Assembly: GCA_047638695.1 (NCBI GenBank)
Contig: JBLINY010000015.1
Coordinates: forward strand, 1-64,000
Direction of reading: 5' to 3'
Source: JAHECQ01 sp047638695
GTDB lineage: Bacteria; Actinomycetota; Acidimicrobiia; Acidimicrobiales; SZUA-35
DNA length: 64,000 nt
Positions within the stretch are counted from its first letter, which is position 1. Each line of letters begins with the position of its first letter. The notes under the pieces were generated by a model that saw only the letters and a list, made by a program, of their open reading frames with translations, was not told the DNA's origin and did no database searches. Positions 53,372 to 61,013 of the stretch are shown one piece after another. The position numbers and the translations under genes were made by a program.

Positions 53372-54132
53372 GACTTGAGCTTGCCTGCGTCGACGGCGTC
53401 ACCCTTGACGCTGAACCCGTCTTCTTCCATGGCGACGACTTTGCCCCGATTGATGCTGACCCAGTCGCGGGCTTCCATGTACGGCTTGAACGTCTGGCCG
53501 ATGAGCCGCTCGTCGTCCTTGGTCTTTGGCCGCTGGATCTCATAGAGGTGCGGGAACTCGAGCCAGCCGCACACCGTGTCCCAGAGACGCAGGGCAGCGT
53601 CGCCGGTTGGAGGGTCGATCAAGACGGGTCCGAAGATCGTGTGGTCGGGGCCGCCATTGGCATCGGCGAAGAACATGGTTGGCACGCCGAAGCCTCCGGA
53701 GGCAATCACGCGATCATGGTCGGCTTTCACCTCGTCGTTTGTCGTGAGGTCCTTGATCGATTCATCGACCAAGCCAGGGTCCATGCCGATCTCCTCCAAG
53801 AGGACGCGGGCAACGTCGGGCTCGTGGATCTTCATCCCATCGATGTGCAGTGCGCGGCCCGTGACGGCGTACCAATCATCGAGGTGCTTCATGTCGATTC
53901 GGCCCAACAACGCACCAATACGCAGGATGGACCAGCCATAGCTCCAGTCGCGCTCCCATGGGTGACGCTTGCCCTCCACGCGGTTGACCTCTTCGAGCGA
54001 GAAGAACTTCCAGTTCACTTCGAGCTCTAATTGATCGCGAACATCTCTCATCCAGAGCGACGTCTGGTATGCCCACGGGCAGAGAACGTCGAAGTGGAAG
54101 TCAACGGCGGTAGGACGAATCGGTTCGGACAT
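53368..54132 (-). CDS. DsbA-family protein, mycothiol-dependent reductase (Rv2466c)-like
   Basis: A 254-aa thioredoxin-fold protein. DFHFDVLCPWAYQTSLWM near residue 11 matches the start of Rv2466c, the mycothiol-dependent nitroreductase of mycobacteria, and GVPTMFF, FGPVLIDPPTGDAALRLW and PHLYEIQRPKT match its later parts. The usual CPWC is CPWA here: Cys18 remains and the resolving Cys is Ala. A monothiol mechanism with mycothiol is therefore likely, or a different activity. A C-terminal extension of about 40 residues follows the shared region. It stands alone upstream of the P450 gene on the same strand. Confidence 0.75.
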   Translation of the reverse strand: MSEPIRPTAVDFHFDVLCPWAYQTSLWMRDVRDQLELEVNWKFFSLEEVNRVEGKRHPWERDWSYGWSILRIGALLGRIDMKHLDDWYAVTGRALHIDGMKIHEPDVARVLLEEIGMDPGLVDESIKDLTTNDEVKADHDRVIASGGFGVPTMFFADANGGPDHTIFGPVLIDPPTGDAALRLWDTVCGWLEFPHLYEIQRPKTKDDERLIGQTFKPYMEARDWVSINRGKVVAMEEDGFSVKGDAVDAGKLKS

Positions 54133-54150
54133 TGGGTTGGTTCCTTAGCT

Positions 54151-54178
54151 TGTGATGTTGGCCCTGTGATGTTGGCCC
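54151..54178. repeat. 14-base tandem duplication
   Basis: TGTGATGTTGGCCC is present twice head to tail (54151-54164 and 54165-54178), in the 87-base gap upstream of the DsbA-like gene and downstream of the P450 gene. It would lie in the DsbA-like leader or promoter. Confidence 0.8.
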
Positions 54179-54219
54179 GGTGACGAGACGAGACTCCGGG
54201 TGAACTCAACCGGATGGGT

Positions 54220-55419
54220 CTAGCCGAGACGGACCGGCACACTTCGGGGCCCGCGGACGTTGCCTGCCGAAAAAGTAACGGCGGCGGGATCGGTCAGCTC
54301 GAACTCGGGGTACCGAGCCAGGAACATCTCGATGGCGATATTCATCTCCAGACGGGCCAGGTTCGAGCCAAGGCAGCGGTGCACACCCAGCCCGAAGGCC
54401 GCGTGTCGATTCTGCTGTCGGTCAATCTTGACCTCGTGCGGGTTCTCGAACGCTTCAGGATCACGGTTCGCCGCCGGATACGTCAGCATCACCCAGTCGC
54501 CTTCAGCGACCGGACAGCCCGCGATTTCGGTATCGGTCGTTGCCACCCTGGCGACATACACCGGGGAGTAGGCCCGAAGGAACTCTTCGACTGCGTTGGG
54601 AATCAGTTCCGGCTCCGCAATGAGACGTCGGCGATCATCGGGATGGGTTGCCAGATGCAGGAAGGACGAACCGATTCCCGACCAGGTTGTGTCGATGCCG
54701 GCAATCAGAAGAAGGAAGAGCATCTTGGTCAGACCGACGTCGTCCATCGGTTCGCCGTCGATTTCCTGAGCCATCAGATACGTGACGAGATCGCTCCCAC
54801 CATTCGCCCGTCGATCATCGATGAGACCCTGCATGTACGCAAGCATCGTGCGCGTCGTTCCGCGCTCGACCTCAGCATCTATCGGCCCAACCTCGAGCAA
54901 CAGGTGAATCCAGTGCCGGAACTGATCGGCCTCGCTTGGCGGGACACCGAACATCACCGCGGTGAGGTCGCCAGGGATGTGGCGGGCGTAGTCGAGGGCC
55001 AGATCGCATTCGGTGCGGCTCTCGAGTGCGTCCAGACGCGCCTCACAGAGGTCACGAATCGTCTGTTCCCACTTCTTGGTGTTCTCCAGATTGAAGAACG
55101 GCAACATCATTCGCCGGGGGGCAGTCTGATCAGGTGGGTCGAGATTGATCGGAGGAAGAACCGCACCGCGGCGTGAGGTCGGAATCTCACTCATGTTGAC
55201 GCGGCGACTACTGAACGTCTCAGTGTCGTGTGCAACCGCCGAGATGTCTTCGAAACTCAGTGGGACGTTGGCCCCGCCGTAGCGGTCTGTGTGCACCACC
55301 GGGCAGGTCTCGCGCATCTCATCAAAGATTGGGTAGGGATCCGCCACGAAGGCTGGATCGAAATGATCGAAGTCGACGGTCCAGTCTACTACCGGCTCGC
55401 GCTCTGGTCGTTCGGTCAA
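54220..55419 (-). CDS. Cytochrome P450
   Basis: A 399-aa soluble bacterial P450. The I-helix oxygen-activation motif is LLIAGIDTTWSG, the K-helix ExxR lies in VEEFLRAYSPV, and the heme loop is FGLGVHRCLGSNLARLEM with the thiolate Cys. The TTG at 55419 has an AGAGGA ribosome site at ideal spacing and is preferred to a longer frame. The redox partner (ferredoxin and reductase) is not nearby. The substrate is unknown; steroid-like or terpenoid substrates are common for this class in actinobacteria. Confidence 0.92.
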   Translation of the reverse strand: MTERPEREPVVDWTVDFDHFDPAFVADPYPIFDEMRETCPVVHTDRYGGANVPLSFEDISAVAHDTETFSSRRVNMSEIPTSRRGAVLPPINLDPPDQTAPRRMMLPFFNLENTKKWEQTIRDLCEARLDALESRTECDLALDYARHIPGDLTAVMFGVPPSEADQFRHWIHLLLEVGPIDAEVERGTTRTMLAYMQGLIDDRRANGGSDLVTYLMAQEIDGEPMDDVGLTKMLFLLLIAGIDTTWSGIGSSFLHLATHPDDRRRLIAEPELIPNAVEEFLRAYSPVYVARVATTDTEIAGCPVAEGDWVMLTYPAANRDPEAFENPHEVKIDRQQNRHAAFGLGVHRCLGSNLARLEMNIAIEMFLARYPEFELTDPAAVTFSAGNVRGPRSVPVRLG

Positions 55420-55611
55420 TGGTTGGTCCTCTCGCTCACTCCGATAGTAGCGATCGCACCAGGACCCCACGAAATGACCTGCGTATCATCGCCCGAATCA
55501 GGCCGGGTCTCCGGATTGTTAGGCCGCAACGGCCCGTTCTATGGGTAGTGATATGAGTAGAGGTTCGAAGCCAGTCTTACCTGAAACCTTCACCCTCTGC
55601 CCTTAGGCAAC

Positions 55612-55626
55612 TACTCTCCGGAGAGT
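55612..55626. promoter_or_regulatory. 14-bp perfect palindrome and -10-like box over the start of the wall-hydrolase gene
   Basis: ACTCTCCGGAGAGT (55613-55626) is a perfect palindrome that covers the first two bases of the GTG start at 55625. TACTCT at 55612-55617 sits 7 bases before that codon, as in the other leaderless starts here. A protein bound to the palindrome would block both. The rest of the 205-base gap upstream shows no ORF or other structure. Confidence 0.45.
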
Positions 55627-57184
55627 GCTCGGGCTGGTGGGAACCTTGGCTGCTGTGGCAGCTGCATCGTTCTCAACTGCCGCGCCCGCCGTCGAGCCAC
55701 CTGCCCCACCGGCGCCGGAGCACGCTGTTCTTATCTACGAATGGGCCGCCCAAGGGGCCGAGTGCACAATCGATTGGACCCTGATCGGCGGCGTCGCCGG
55801 TGTTGCGTCCAACCATGGTCAGCTCGCCGACTTTGGCGAATCGACAGGCCAACGGCTCGAAGACAGCGGCACGTCGAGCCCAGCAATCGTAGGAGAACTG
55901 CTCGATGGAGCGAATGGTCGGGCCCACATAGGTGATACCGATCAGGGGAGGCTCGATTCCGAGTCGGACCTCGATCGGGCAGTTGGCCCCTTTCAGTTCA
56001 TCCCAGAAACCTGGGCCGAGTACGGTCGCGACGGGAACGGCGATGGCGTGGCCGACCCCCAAAGTCTCTGGGATGCGTCAGCTGCCGCCGCCGACTTTCT
56101 TTGTGCCAACGGCGCCGACGTTGACGTCGATGCTGCTCTCACTCGATACTTCGGAACCGATCAGTGGAACGACTGGGCGAAACGGCGACAGGGCGAGCTC
56201 ATCGACTACCAGTCGGAGCGAGCGACCTACCTCGTTGCTCAGGGAACTCCGGCCCCAAGCTCGGTAACCGAAGAAGTAGTGCAGCTTTCTGCGCCGCCGG
56301 CGGCAGAGCTCATCCCGGCCGCGACCCCTCATGCAGAGGCCGGCCGCGATATCGAACCGGTCGCTTCGCCCTCGTGGCTCTCACCGTCACACCTTTTGAT
56401 AGAGGGCGACTGGGACGGCGACGGTCACCCATCGACCGGAGCACTGGAGTTCACCGAGTCTGGCGGCCGCTTCGTCTTCGCCGATCACCTCGGACGTCCG
56501 TATGGATCGGCCGTCACCGTCGATGTCCTCCTCCCTGCCGCAGACCTCCAGCAAATCACGCTGCACGCTTTCGCCGGTGACTGGAACGGCGACGGGGTCG
56601 ACAGTCCTGCGGTAGTCATCGTGCACGCTGGCCAGGGCACCGAGGTCGGATTTGATGAACGGGGTGCAATTGTTCGTTCGGTCGATCTAGGACCGATCGA
56701 TCCCCTCGCGGTCAATTTTGCGGTTGCCCCGATCGCCGTGCCGGCCTCTCTTGTGAGTGGCGCCCCACCCGAGCCATGGAAGACCGAGACCAGCCATAGC
56801 GGCGCCGAGGTAGAGCTATTCAGAGCTGGCGGCATTGCCGTCGCCGAGTCGCTGGCTCAGCCGCTGTCCGACCTGCTGGCTGCCGCCGCCACGGATGGCA
56901 TTCACCTCGAGGGTTGGGGTTGGCGCAGCCACGAGGCCCAGATCGAACTCCGCCGCCACAACTGCCCCGATGTCTGGACGGCCCCGCCCTCGTCATGCTC
57001 ACCACCAACGGCCATACCTGGCACGTCGCAGCACGAAGTTGGCCTGGCCATCGACTTCCACGTTGGGGGGCAGACCCTCACGGCGGGATCACCCGAATTT
57101 CTCTGGCTCGACGAACACGCGGTTCGGTACGGCTTGATCAACTTGCCGAGTGAACCGTGGCATTGGTCGGCCTCTGGCGGTTAA
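55625..57184 (+). CDS. Secreted cell-wall protein: SLT-like domain, FG-GAP-like repeats, VanY-type carboxypeptidase domain
   Basis: A 519-aa exported protein. A signal peptide (hydrophobic 1 to about 22, ending in AAPA) is followed by a Pro-rich stretch. Residues 36-175 match actinobacterial SLT_2 lytic transglycosylases (AVGPFQFIPETWAEYGRDGN), but the catalytic Glu of the usual RVESNHG is Ala61 (VASNHG), so cleavage is doubtful. Two D(W)DGDG-type repeats lie near 260 and 320. The C-terminus is a VanY D,D-carboxypeptidase/peptidase domain with zinc ligands His470 and Asp477 (SQHEVGLAID) and His513 (PWHW), apparently intact. GTG is the first possible start after an in-frame stop. Confidence 0.85.
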   Translation: MLGLVGTLAAVAAASFSTAAPAVEPPAPPAPEHAVLIYEWAAQGAECTIDWTLIGGVAGVASNHGQLADFGESTGQRLEDSGTSSPAIVGELLDGANGRAHIGDTDQGRLDSESDLDRAVGPFQFIPETWAEYGRDGNGDGVADPQSLWDASAAAADFLCANGADVDVDAALTRYFGTDQWNDWAKRRQGELIDYQSERATYLVAQGTPAPSSVTEEVVQLSAPPAAELIPAATPHAEAGRDIEPVASPSWLSPSHLLIEGDWDGDGHPSTGALEFTESGGRFVFADHLGRPYGSAVTVDVLLPAADLQQITLHAFAGDWNGDGVDSPAVVIVHAGQGTEVGFDERGAIVRSVDLGPIDPLAVNFAVAPIAVPASLVSGAPPEPWKTETSHSGAEVELFRAGGIAVAESLAQPLSDLLAAAATDGIHLEGWGWRSHEAQIELRRHNCPDVWTAPPSSCSPPTAIPGTSQHEVGLAIDFHVGGQTLTAGSPEFLWLDEHAVRYGLINLPSEPWHWSASGG

Positions 57185-57187
57185 GTT
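57182..57187 (+). promoter_or_regulatory. Putative -10 box of the IPNS-like oxygenase
   Basis: TAAGTT lies 6 bases before the GTG at 57194 and overlaps the stop of the wall-hydrolase gene; it could give a leaderless transcript of its own. Confidence 0.3.
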
Positions 57188-57193
57188 CGCGCC

Positions 57194-58135
57194 GTGACCA
57201 CTGTGACGCGCCTCGACACCGGCACCCTTCCTGTCGTCGATCTCACCGATGTCCGCCGACAGGTGGCGGGATCTCTCGACCGGACCGCAGCCGAAGTCCG
57301 CCAGGCGCTGACCAACGTCGGCTTCTTCTCGATAGTCGGCCATGGCGTCGACTGGGCTCAGGTCGACGACATCTACGAGCAAGCGGCGCGTTATCACTCG
57401 TTACCCATTGAGATTCGCACCGGTCACACCATGAGCTCGTCAAGGATGGGGTACAACCCGCTCGGAGCAGCCCAAAAGGGCGAGCGGCTACCGGCTCTGA
57501 ATGCCGCCTTCTTCTTCGCCCGACCCGGCTCCAATCGCAACCAGCTGCCGACTGAAGACGAGCTGCCGGGATTCGCTACCGCGGTAAGCGACTTTTACCG
57601 GGTCATGGATGAAGTCGGCCAGATCATGCTCGATCTCTATGCTGTAGCCGCTGGTATGCCGGCCGTGTACTTCCATCAGTTCTTCGATCCGGCCTTAGCC
57701 ACACTGCGGCTCACCCACTATCCGCCGCTGCCAGCCGCCCACGATCAGTGGGGAATCGATCCCCACTCCGATGCTGGGTTCATGACAATGCTGCCAGCCA
57801 ACCCGGTCGCGGGCCTGTGCATCAAGCCCGACGGGGGAGACTGGTTCGAAGTGGAACAAGAACCCGAGTCGTTCGTGGTGAACGCTGGCGACATGTTGCG
57901 GCGCTGGAGCAACGACCGATTTCTTTCAACCACCCACCGGGCCCTCAACCGGTCCGACATTGACCGCTACGCCATTCCGTACTTCTTCGATCCTCGACCC
58001 GACACCATCATTGATGTGTTGCCCTCGATGATCGACGATGAACACCCCAAACGGCATGACGCTCTGGTCTATCGCGACTACCTGTCGGCCTTCATGGCCG
58101 ACGGCTATGCCGCAGTGCGCGACAACCGAGACTAG
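57194..58135 (+). CDS. Isopenicillin-N-synthase-like 2-oxoglutarate/Fe(II) oxygenase
   Basis: A 313-aa member of the IPNS/plant-type 2OG oxygenase family. PVVDLTDVRRQVAGSL opens the N-terminal DIOX_N domain, GFFSIVGHGV is its typical motif, the HxD pair is in GIDPHSDAGFMTML (near residue 194) and the distal His is in STTHRALN (near 250). The 2-oxoglutarate-binding RxS reads RYA here, a Ser to Ala change that may weaken or alter co-substrate binding. GTG start, 9 bases after the preceding stop. Bacterial members oxidise small metabolites; the substrate is unknown. Confidence 0.87.
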   Translation: MTTVTRLDTGTLPVVDLTDVRRQVAGSLDRTAAEVRQALTNVGFFSIVGHGVDWAQVDDIYEQAARYHSLPIEIRTGHTMSSSRMGYNPLGAAQKGERLPALNAAFFFARPGSNRNQLPTEDELPGFATAVSDFYRVMDEVGQIMLDLYAVAAGMPAVYFHQFFDPALATLRLTHYPPLPAAHDQWGIDPHSDAGFMTMLPANPVAGLCIKPDGGDWFEVEQEPESFVVNAGDMLRRWSNDRFLSTTHRALNRSDIDRYAIPYFFDPRPDTIIDVLPSMIDDEHPKRHDALVYRDYLSAFMADGYAAVRDNRD

Positions 58136-59061
58136 CGAAGCTTTTGGTTTCCGAGGTCAAGCACGTCGGTCGCCAGCATCTCATACCCCTGCCAGACCTC
58201 GACCAGTTCAGTCGTAGCAGCATCGAACGGGCTGTCATCGAAGGGGCTATAGGAGTCGAGGATCACATGTGGGCATCCGAGCTGGTCAAGCAAGCCCAGA
58301 TCCTCGGCGATTTGCGCCATCGAGCCGTGGCCCATGAAACGGTCGGGGTCATCGACGCTCTGGGCGGTTGGATGGAACAAGATACGCGGGCAGACCTCGG
58401 GTGTCGGCTTTCCGGCCGCCTCAGCTGCGGCCGCCAGCCGAGGAATACCAACATCGGCCAACCAGGTCGCACGTACTCGGATAGGGTGCCAGGCTGTCCC
58501 GAACCGAACGGTTCGGCGAAGGGCGGCGGCGCTACTTCCCCCAACCCAAATCGGCACTGCCGCCTGCATCGGGCGGGGTGCGGTGTCGATTCCCTGACAC
58601 TGCACGAACTCGCCATCGAACGTCAGCGTGTCCTGCGTCCAGTGGCGAGTAATCACGTCGAGGTACTCGTCGGTGATGGCACCGCGTCGTCGGAAGGCAA
58701 CGTTGAGTGCGGCGAACTCGCGCTCGGCCCAGCCGATGCCGACGCCAAAGATCAGGCGGCCTCCGCTGAGCTGGTCGACGTTCGCCAGCGACCGCGCCAG
58801 CTCGAGCGGGTTGCGGTACGGCACGATGCTGACCGTGGTCCCGATCGCGAGCGTGCTCGTGACTCCCGCCAACCAACCCAGGGTGCTGAGCGGCTCATAG
58901 AACGGCGCCGGGTAGCGCTCGCTGACGTCGGGAGTGATGGTCACATGGTCCGATGTCAGCAGACTGTGAAACCCCAGCCGCTCGGCCAGATCGACCCACC
59001 CGGCCATGTTGTGGGGCGAGGCCGAAGGGCCGAAATTGATGAGGTTGATGCCTACCTTCAT
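58132..59061 (-). CDS. LLM-class F420-dependent oxidoreductase
   Basis: A 309-aa luciferase-like TIM-barrel protein of the actinobacterial F420 type. SLLTSDHVTITPDV and SIVPYRNPLELARSLANVDQLSGGRLIFGVGIGW (about 78-112) are the cofactor and core motifs, and PIWVGGSSAAALRR near residue 170 contacts the phosphate. Families with this pattern use F420 to oxidise or reduce small alcohols, imines or ketones. It overlaps the IPNS-like gene by four bases at the 3' end and diverges from a PhyH gene. Two further LLM genes are at 61719-63382. Confidence 0.9.
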   Translation of the reverse strand: MKVGINLINFGPSASPHNMAGWVDLAERLGFHSLLTSDHVTITPDVSERYPAPFYEPLSTLGWLAGVTSTLAIGTTVSIVPYRNPLELARSLANVDQLSGGRLIFGVGIGWAEREFAALNVAFRRRGAITDEYLDVITRHWTQDTLTFDGEFVQCQGIDTAPRPMQAAVPIWVGGSSAAALRRTVRFGTAWHPIRVRATWLADVGIPRLAAAAEAAGKPTPEVCPRILFHPTAQSVDDPDRFMGHGSMAQIAEDLGLLDQLGCPHVILDSYSPFDDSPFDAATTELVEVWQGYEMLATDVLDLGNQKLR

Positions 59062-59150
59062 CGGCTCAGTCTCGCGTGCATCGCTGGTGCGCCCGTCATT
59101 GGTTGGTCGACGGTGTGCACCCGTTGATGGTTCTAGCCCACACTGTGTCT

Positions 59151-59831
59151 ATGGCGAACGTGCTGAGTGAGACCCAGGTGACTGCCTACGACACCGACGG
59201 CTACGTGTTTCCGATCCCGGCGCTAAGCGGCGATGAGGTGGCGCGGTGCCGTGCCGGCCTCGAGCAGTACGAAGCATCGGTCGGCCATCCAATCGAGTTC
59301 CCGGAGAAGAGTAAGTCGTATCTCTTGTTCGACTGGGCCGACGAGCTCGTGCATCACCCGAAGGTGCTCGACGCGGTCGAGAGCGAGTGTCCTCCCAAAG
59401 CCGGCCCGGTCCGGATCATCCCTGGAAGCCACCGACTCGGGCAGTTCGAGCACGGAGACGACCCCGGTCAATGGAACATGATCAAACGCGGTCAGGGCAT
59501 CTTTGATCAATTCAAGGACGATGACGGGGTACTGATGCCGCTGCGGTCCGGAGAGATGTCGTTGCACCACACCGACGTCGTTCATTCGTCTACCGGCAAC
59601 AACGCCGCCGATCGTCGCATCGGGATCGGCATCAGCTATATCCCAACCCGCGTTCGCCCGCTTGGCGACATTAAACCGAGCGCCCTTTTGGGGCGCGGCA
59701 CCGATACCTACGGTCACTTCGTTGAAGAAGACCGCCTGGTCGAACAACAATCACCTGAAGCCCTTGCCGCCCATGTTGAAGCCAACAGACTGTTTCGTGC
59801 TCGACAGGACGCTGGCGCCAGTCTCAGCTGA
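59151..59831 (+). CDS. Phytanoyl-CoA dioxygenase family protein with internal deletion
   Basis: A 226-aa PhyH-family protein that appears to lack its iron site. The N-terminus (DTDGYVFPIPALSGDEVARC) and the C-terminal half (VRIIPGSHRLGQFEH, distal His in DVVHSSTGNNAADRR, IPTRVRPLGD) are family-like. But VLDAVESE runs straight into CPPKAGPVRIIPGSH, where members normally have 50 or so residues with the WHQD motif. The deletion is in frame, near base 59390. The enzyme is probably inactive or a different binding protein. The ATG at 59151 begins MANVLSETQ; upstream codons are unconserved. Confidence 0.75.
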   Translation: MANVLSETQVTAYDTDGYVFPIPALSGDEVARCRAGLEQYEASVGHPIEFPEKSKSYLLFDWADELVHHPKVLDAVESECPPKAGPVRIIPGSHRLGQFEHGDDPGQWNMIKRGQGIFDQFKDDDGVLMPLRSGEMSLHHTDVVHSSTGNNAADRRIGIGISYIPTRVRPLGDIKPSALLGRGTDTYGHFVEEDRLVEQQSPEALAAHVEANRLFRARQDAGASLS

Positions 59832-59841
59832 TCGGCTGCTT

Positions 59842-60744
59842 CTAATCAACGATGCCCGGGTCGATGGCGCACAGATAGGCGTGCATGGCGCGGACAGCCG
59901 GCGTACTGATGCCGTGCTTGCTCGCTAGTCGGAGTGCGGCGCCGGTAATCGCGTCGTGCTCGAAGGCTCGCCCCGCGCGCCGGTCTTGAAGAGTCGACGG
60001 CACCAGCGTTGCGGGAAGCGAATCAAGCCGGGTCAAGGTCCGCTCCAGGGCGTCGGCTCCCATGTCCACACCCTCGGCTGAGGCCAGTTGAATCACTTCA
60101 CTGATCACGTCGGCCGCCATCGCTTTCATCGCCGGTTGCTGATAGATGACGCCAGGTTGGTTCGCAATGGCACATGGCCCGTTCAACAGGAGGTTGATCA
60201 GCAGCTTCTCGAAGTTCCGCAGTCGGTAGTCGTCGCCGGCCGAGATGGTTGCCCTTGTTCCCTCGAATAGCTCGGCCAGTGCTTCACCATCGGGCCCGCC
60301 GGCCACGAAGAGGTGACAACGTGCCGTATGAGCGATTCGCCCCGGCTCGATCACCGAGGCACCGCAATAGACCACACTCCCGATGCAGGTCGCATCGGGC
60401 ACAATCGCTCGTCCTCGTTCAGCTTGCTCAATGCCGTTCTGAATCAGCACGACGCGGGTTGATGGTGTGCACAACGCGTCGAGCCACGGTTTGGCGCCCT
60501 CGGTCTGGTGAGCCTTGGTAACAAGAAGCACCCAATCGACCGGACCACCGACATCATCGGGTTGGGTCAGGGCGACGGCATCTGGATGTTCGGCCGGCAA
60601 CTGGGACGACTCGACGAACAGACCGGTGAACGGGCGACGGGCGCATAACAAAACGTCGTGGCGGTCGGCCAGCAGTAGCTCAGAGGCAAAGACTCCTCCG
60701 ACCGACCCGACGCCGACGATGGCAACTCGTTGTCTCTTTTTCAT
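59842..60744 (-). CDS. Ketopantoate reductase (ApbA/PanE)-family protein
   Basis: A 300-aa NADPH-dependent 2-hydroxyacid-forming reductase of the PanE family. The dinucleotide motif is VAIVGVGSVGGVFASELL (near residue 7), LIQNGIEQ follows near 100, and the catalytic Lys lies in FEKLLINLLLNGPCAI near 185; LGRPTEHDAI-like AGRAFEHDAITGA is in the C-terminal helical domain. In most genomes extra family members are not the true pantothenate enzyme, so no symbol is given. A small ORF of unknown value lies 24 bases upstream. Confidence 0.85.
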   Translation of the reverse strand: MKKRQRVAIVGVGSVGGVFASELLLADRHDVLLCARRPFTGLFVESSQLPAEHPDAVALTQPDDVGGPVDWVLLVTKAHQTEGAKPWLDALCTPSTRVVLIQNGIEQAERGRAIVPDATCIGSVVYCGASVIEPGRIAHTARCHLFVAGGPDGEALAELFEGTRATISAGDDYRLRNFEKLLINLLLNGPCAIANQPGVIYQQPAMKAMAADVISEVIQLASAEGVDMGADALERTLTRLDSLPATLVPSTLQDRRAGRAFEHDAITGAALRLASKHGISTPAVRAMHAYLCAIDPGIVD

Positions 60745-60768
60745 CGTCTCGGCTTCATCATCTCGGCT

Positions 60769-60969
60769 TCATCGGGTCAACCAGCCGGCGAGCAAGAACG
60801 CGGCCACACCCAGCCCACTCCGTTTGAAACCGGGCAAGATGCGCTGCATGTGGATGCGAGTTCGGATCGGGAAGGCGGCGAACTCTCCGTCCAGATCGTC
60901 GAGCAACAAACTGGCGTCGGGCGGGGTCACCGAATCAGTGGCCTGCTCATCCTCATCGGTCATCGCCAA
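60769..60969 (-). CDS. Small hypothetical protein
   Basis: A 66-aa frame (64 if the second Met is used) with an acidic N-terminus (TDEDEQATDSVTPPDASLLLDDLD is shortened here to its pattern of Asp/Glu and Ser/Thr) and a short hydrophobic C-terminus (LGVAAFLLAGWLTR) that could be a single membrane anchor. It lies directly upstream of the PanE-like gene on the same strand. The stretch between them repeats GATGAAGCCGAGA twice. Real but unrecognised, or chance; context is the only support. Confidence 0.4.
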   Translation of the reverse strand: MAMTDEDEQATDSVTPPDASLLLDDLDGEFAAFPIRTRIHMQRILPGFKRSGLGVAAFLLAGWLTR

Positions 60970-61010
60970 ACAACGTAGTGCCGGCTCGTGCGTACGAGCT
61001 ACGTTGGCGA
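60963..61010. promoter_or_regulatory. Imperfect inverted repeat in a divergent gap
   Basis: Arms TCGCCAA and TTGGCGA, then ACGTAG and CTACGT, then CTCGT and ACGAG form a long interrupted inverted repeat; the left arm carries small insertions relative to the right. It covers the gap between the small minus-strand ORF and the nitroreductase, including a TACGTT box. A regulator-binding site is possible. Confidence 0.35.
61000..61005 (+). promoter_or_regulatory. Putative -10 box of the nitroreductase
   Basis: TACGTT lies 8 bases before the ATG at 61014, with no ribosome site visible. Confidence 0.35.
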
Positions 61011-61013
61011 CTC

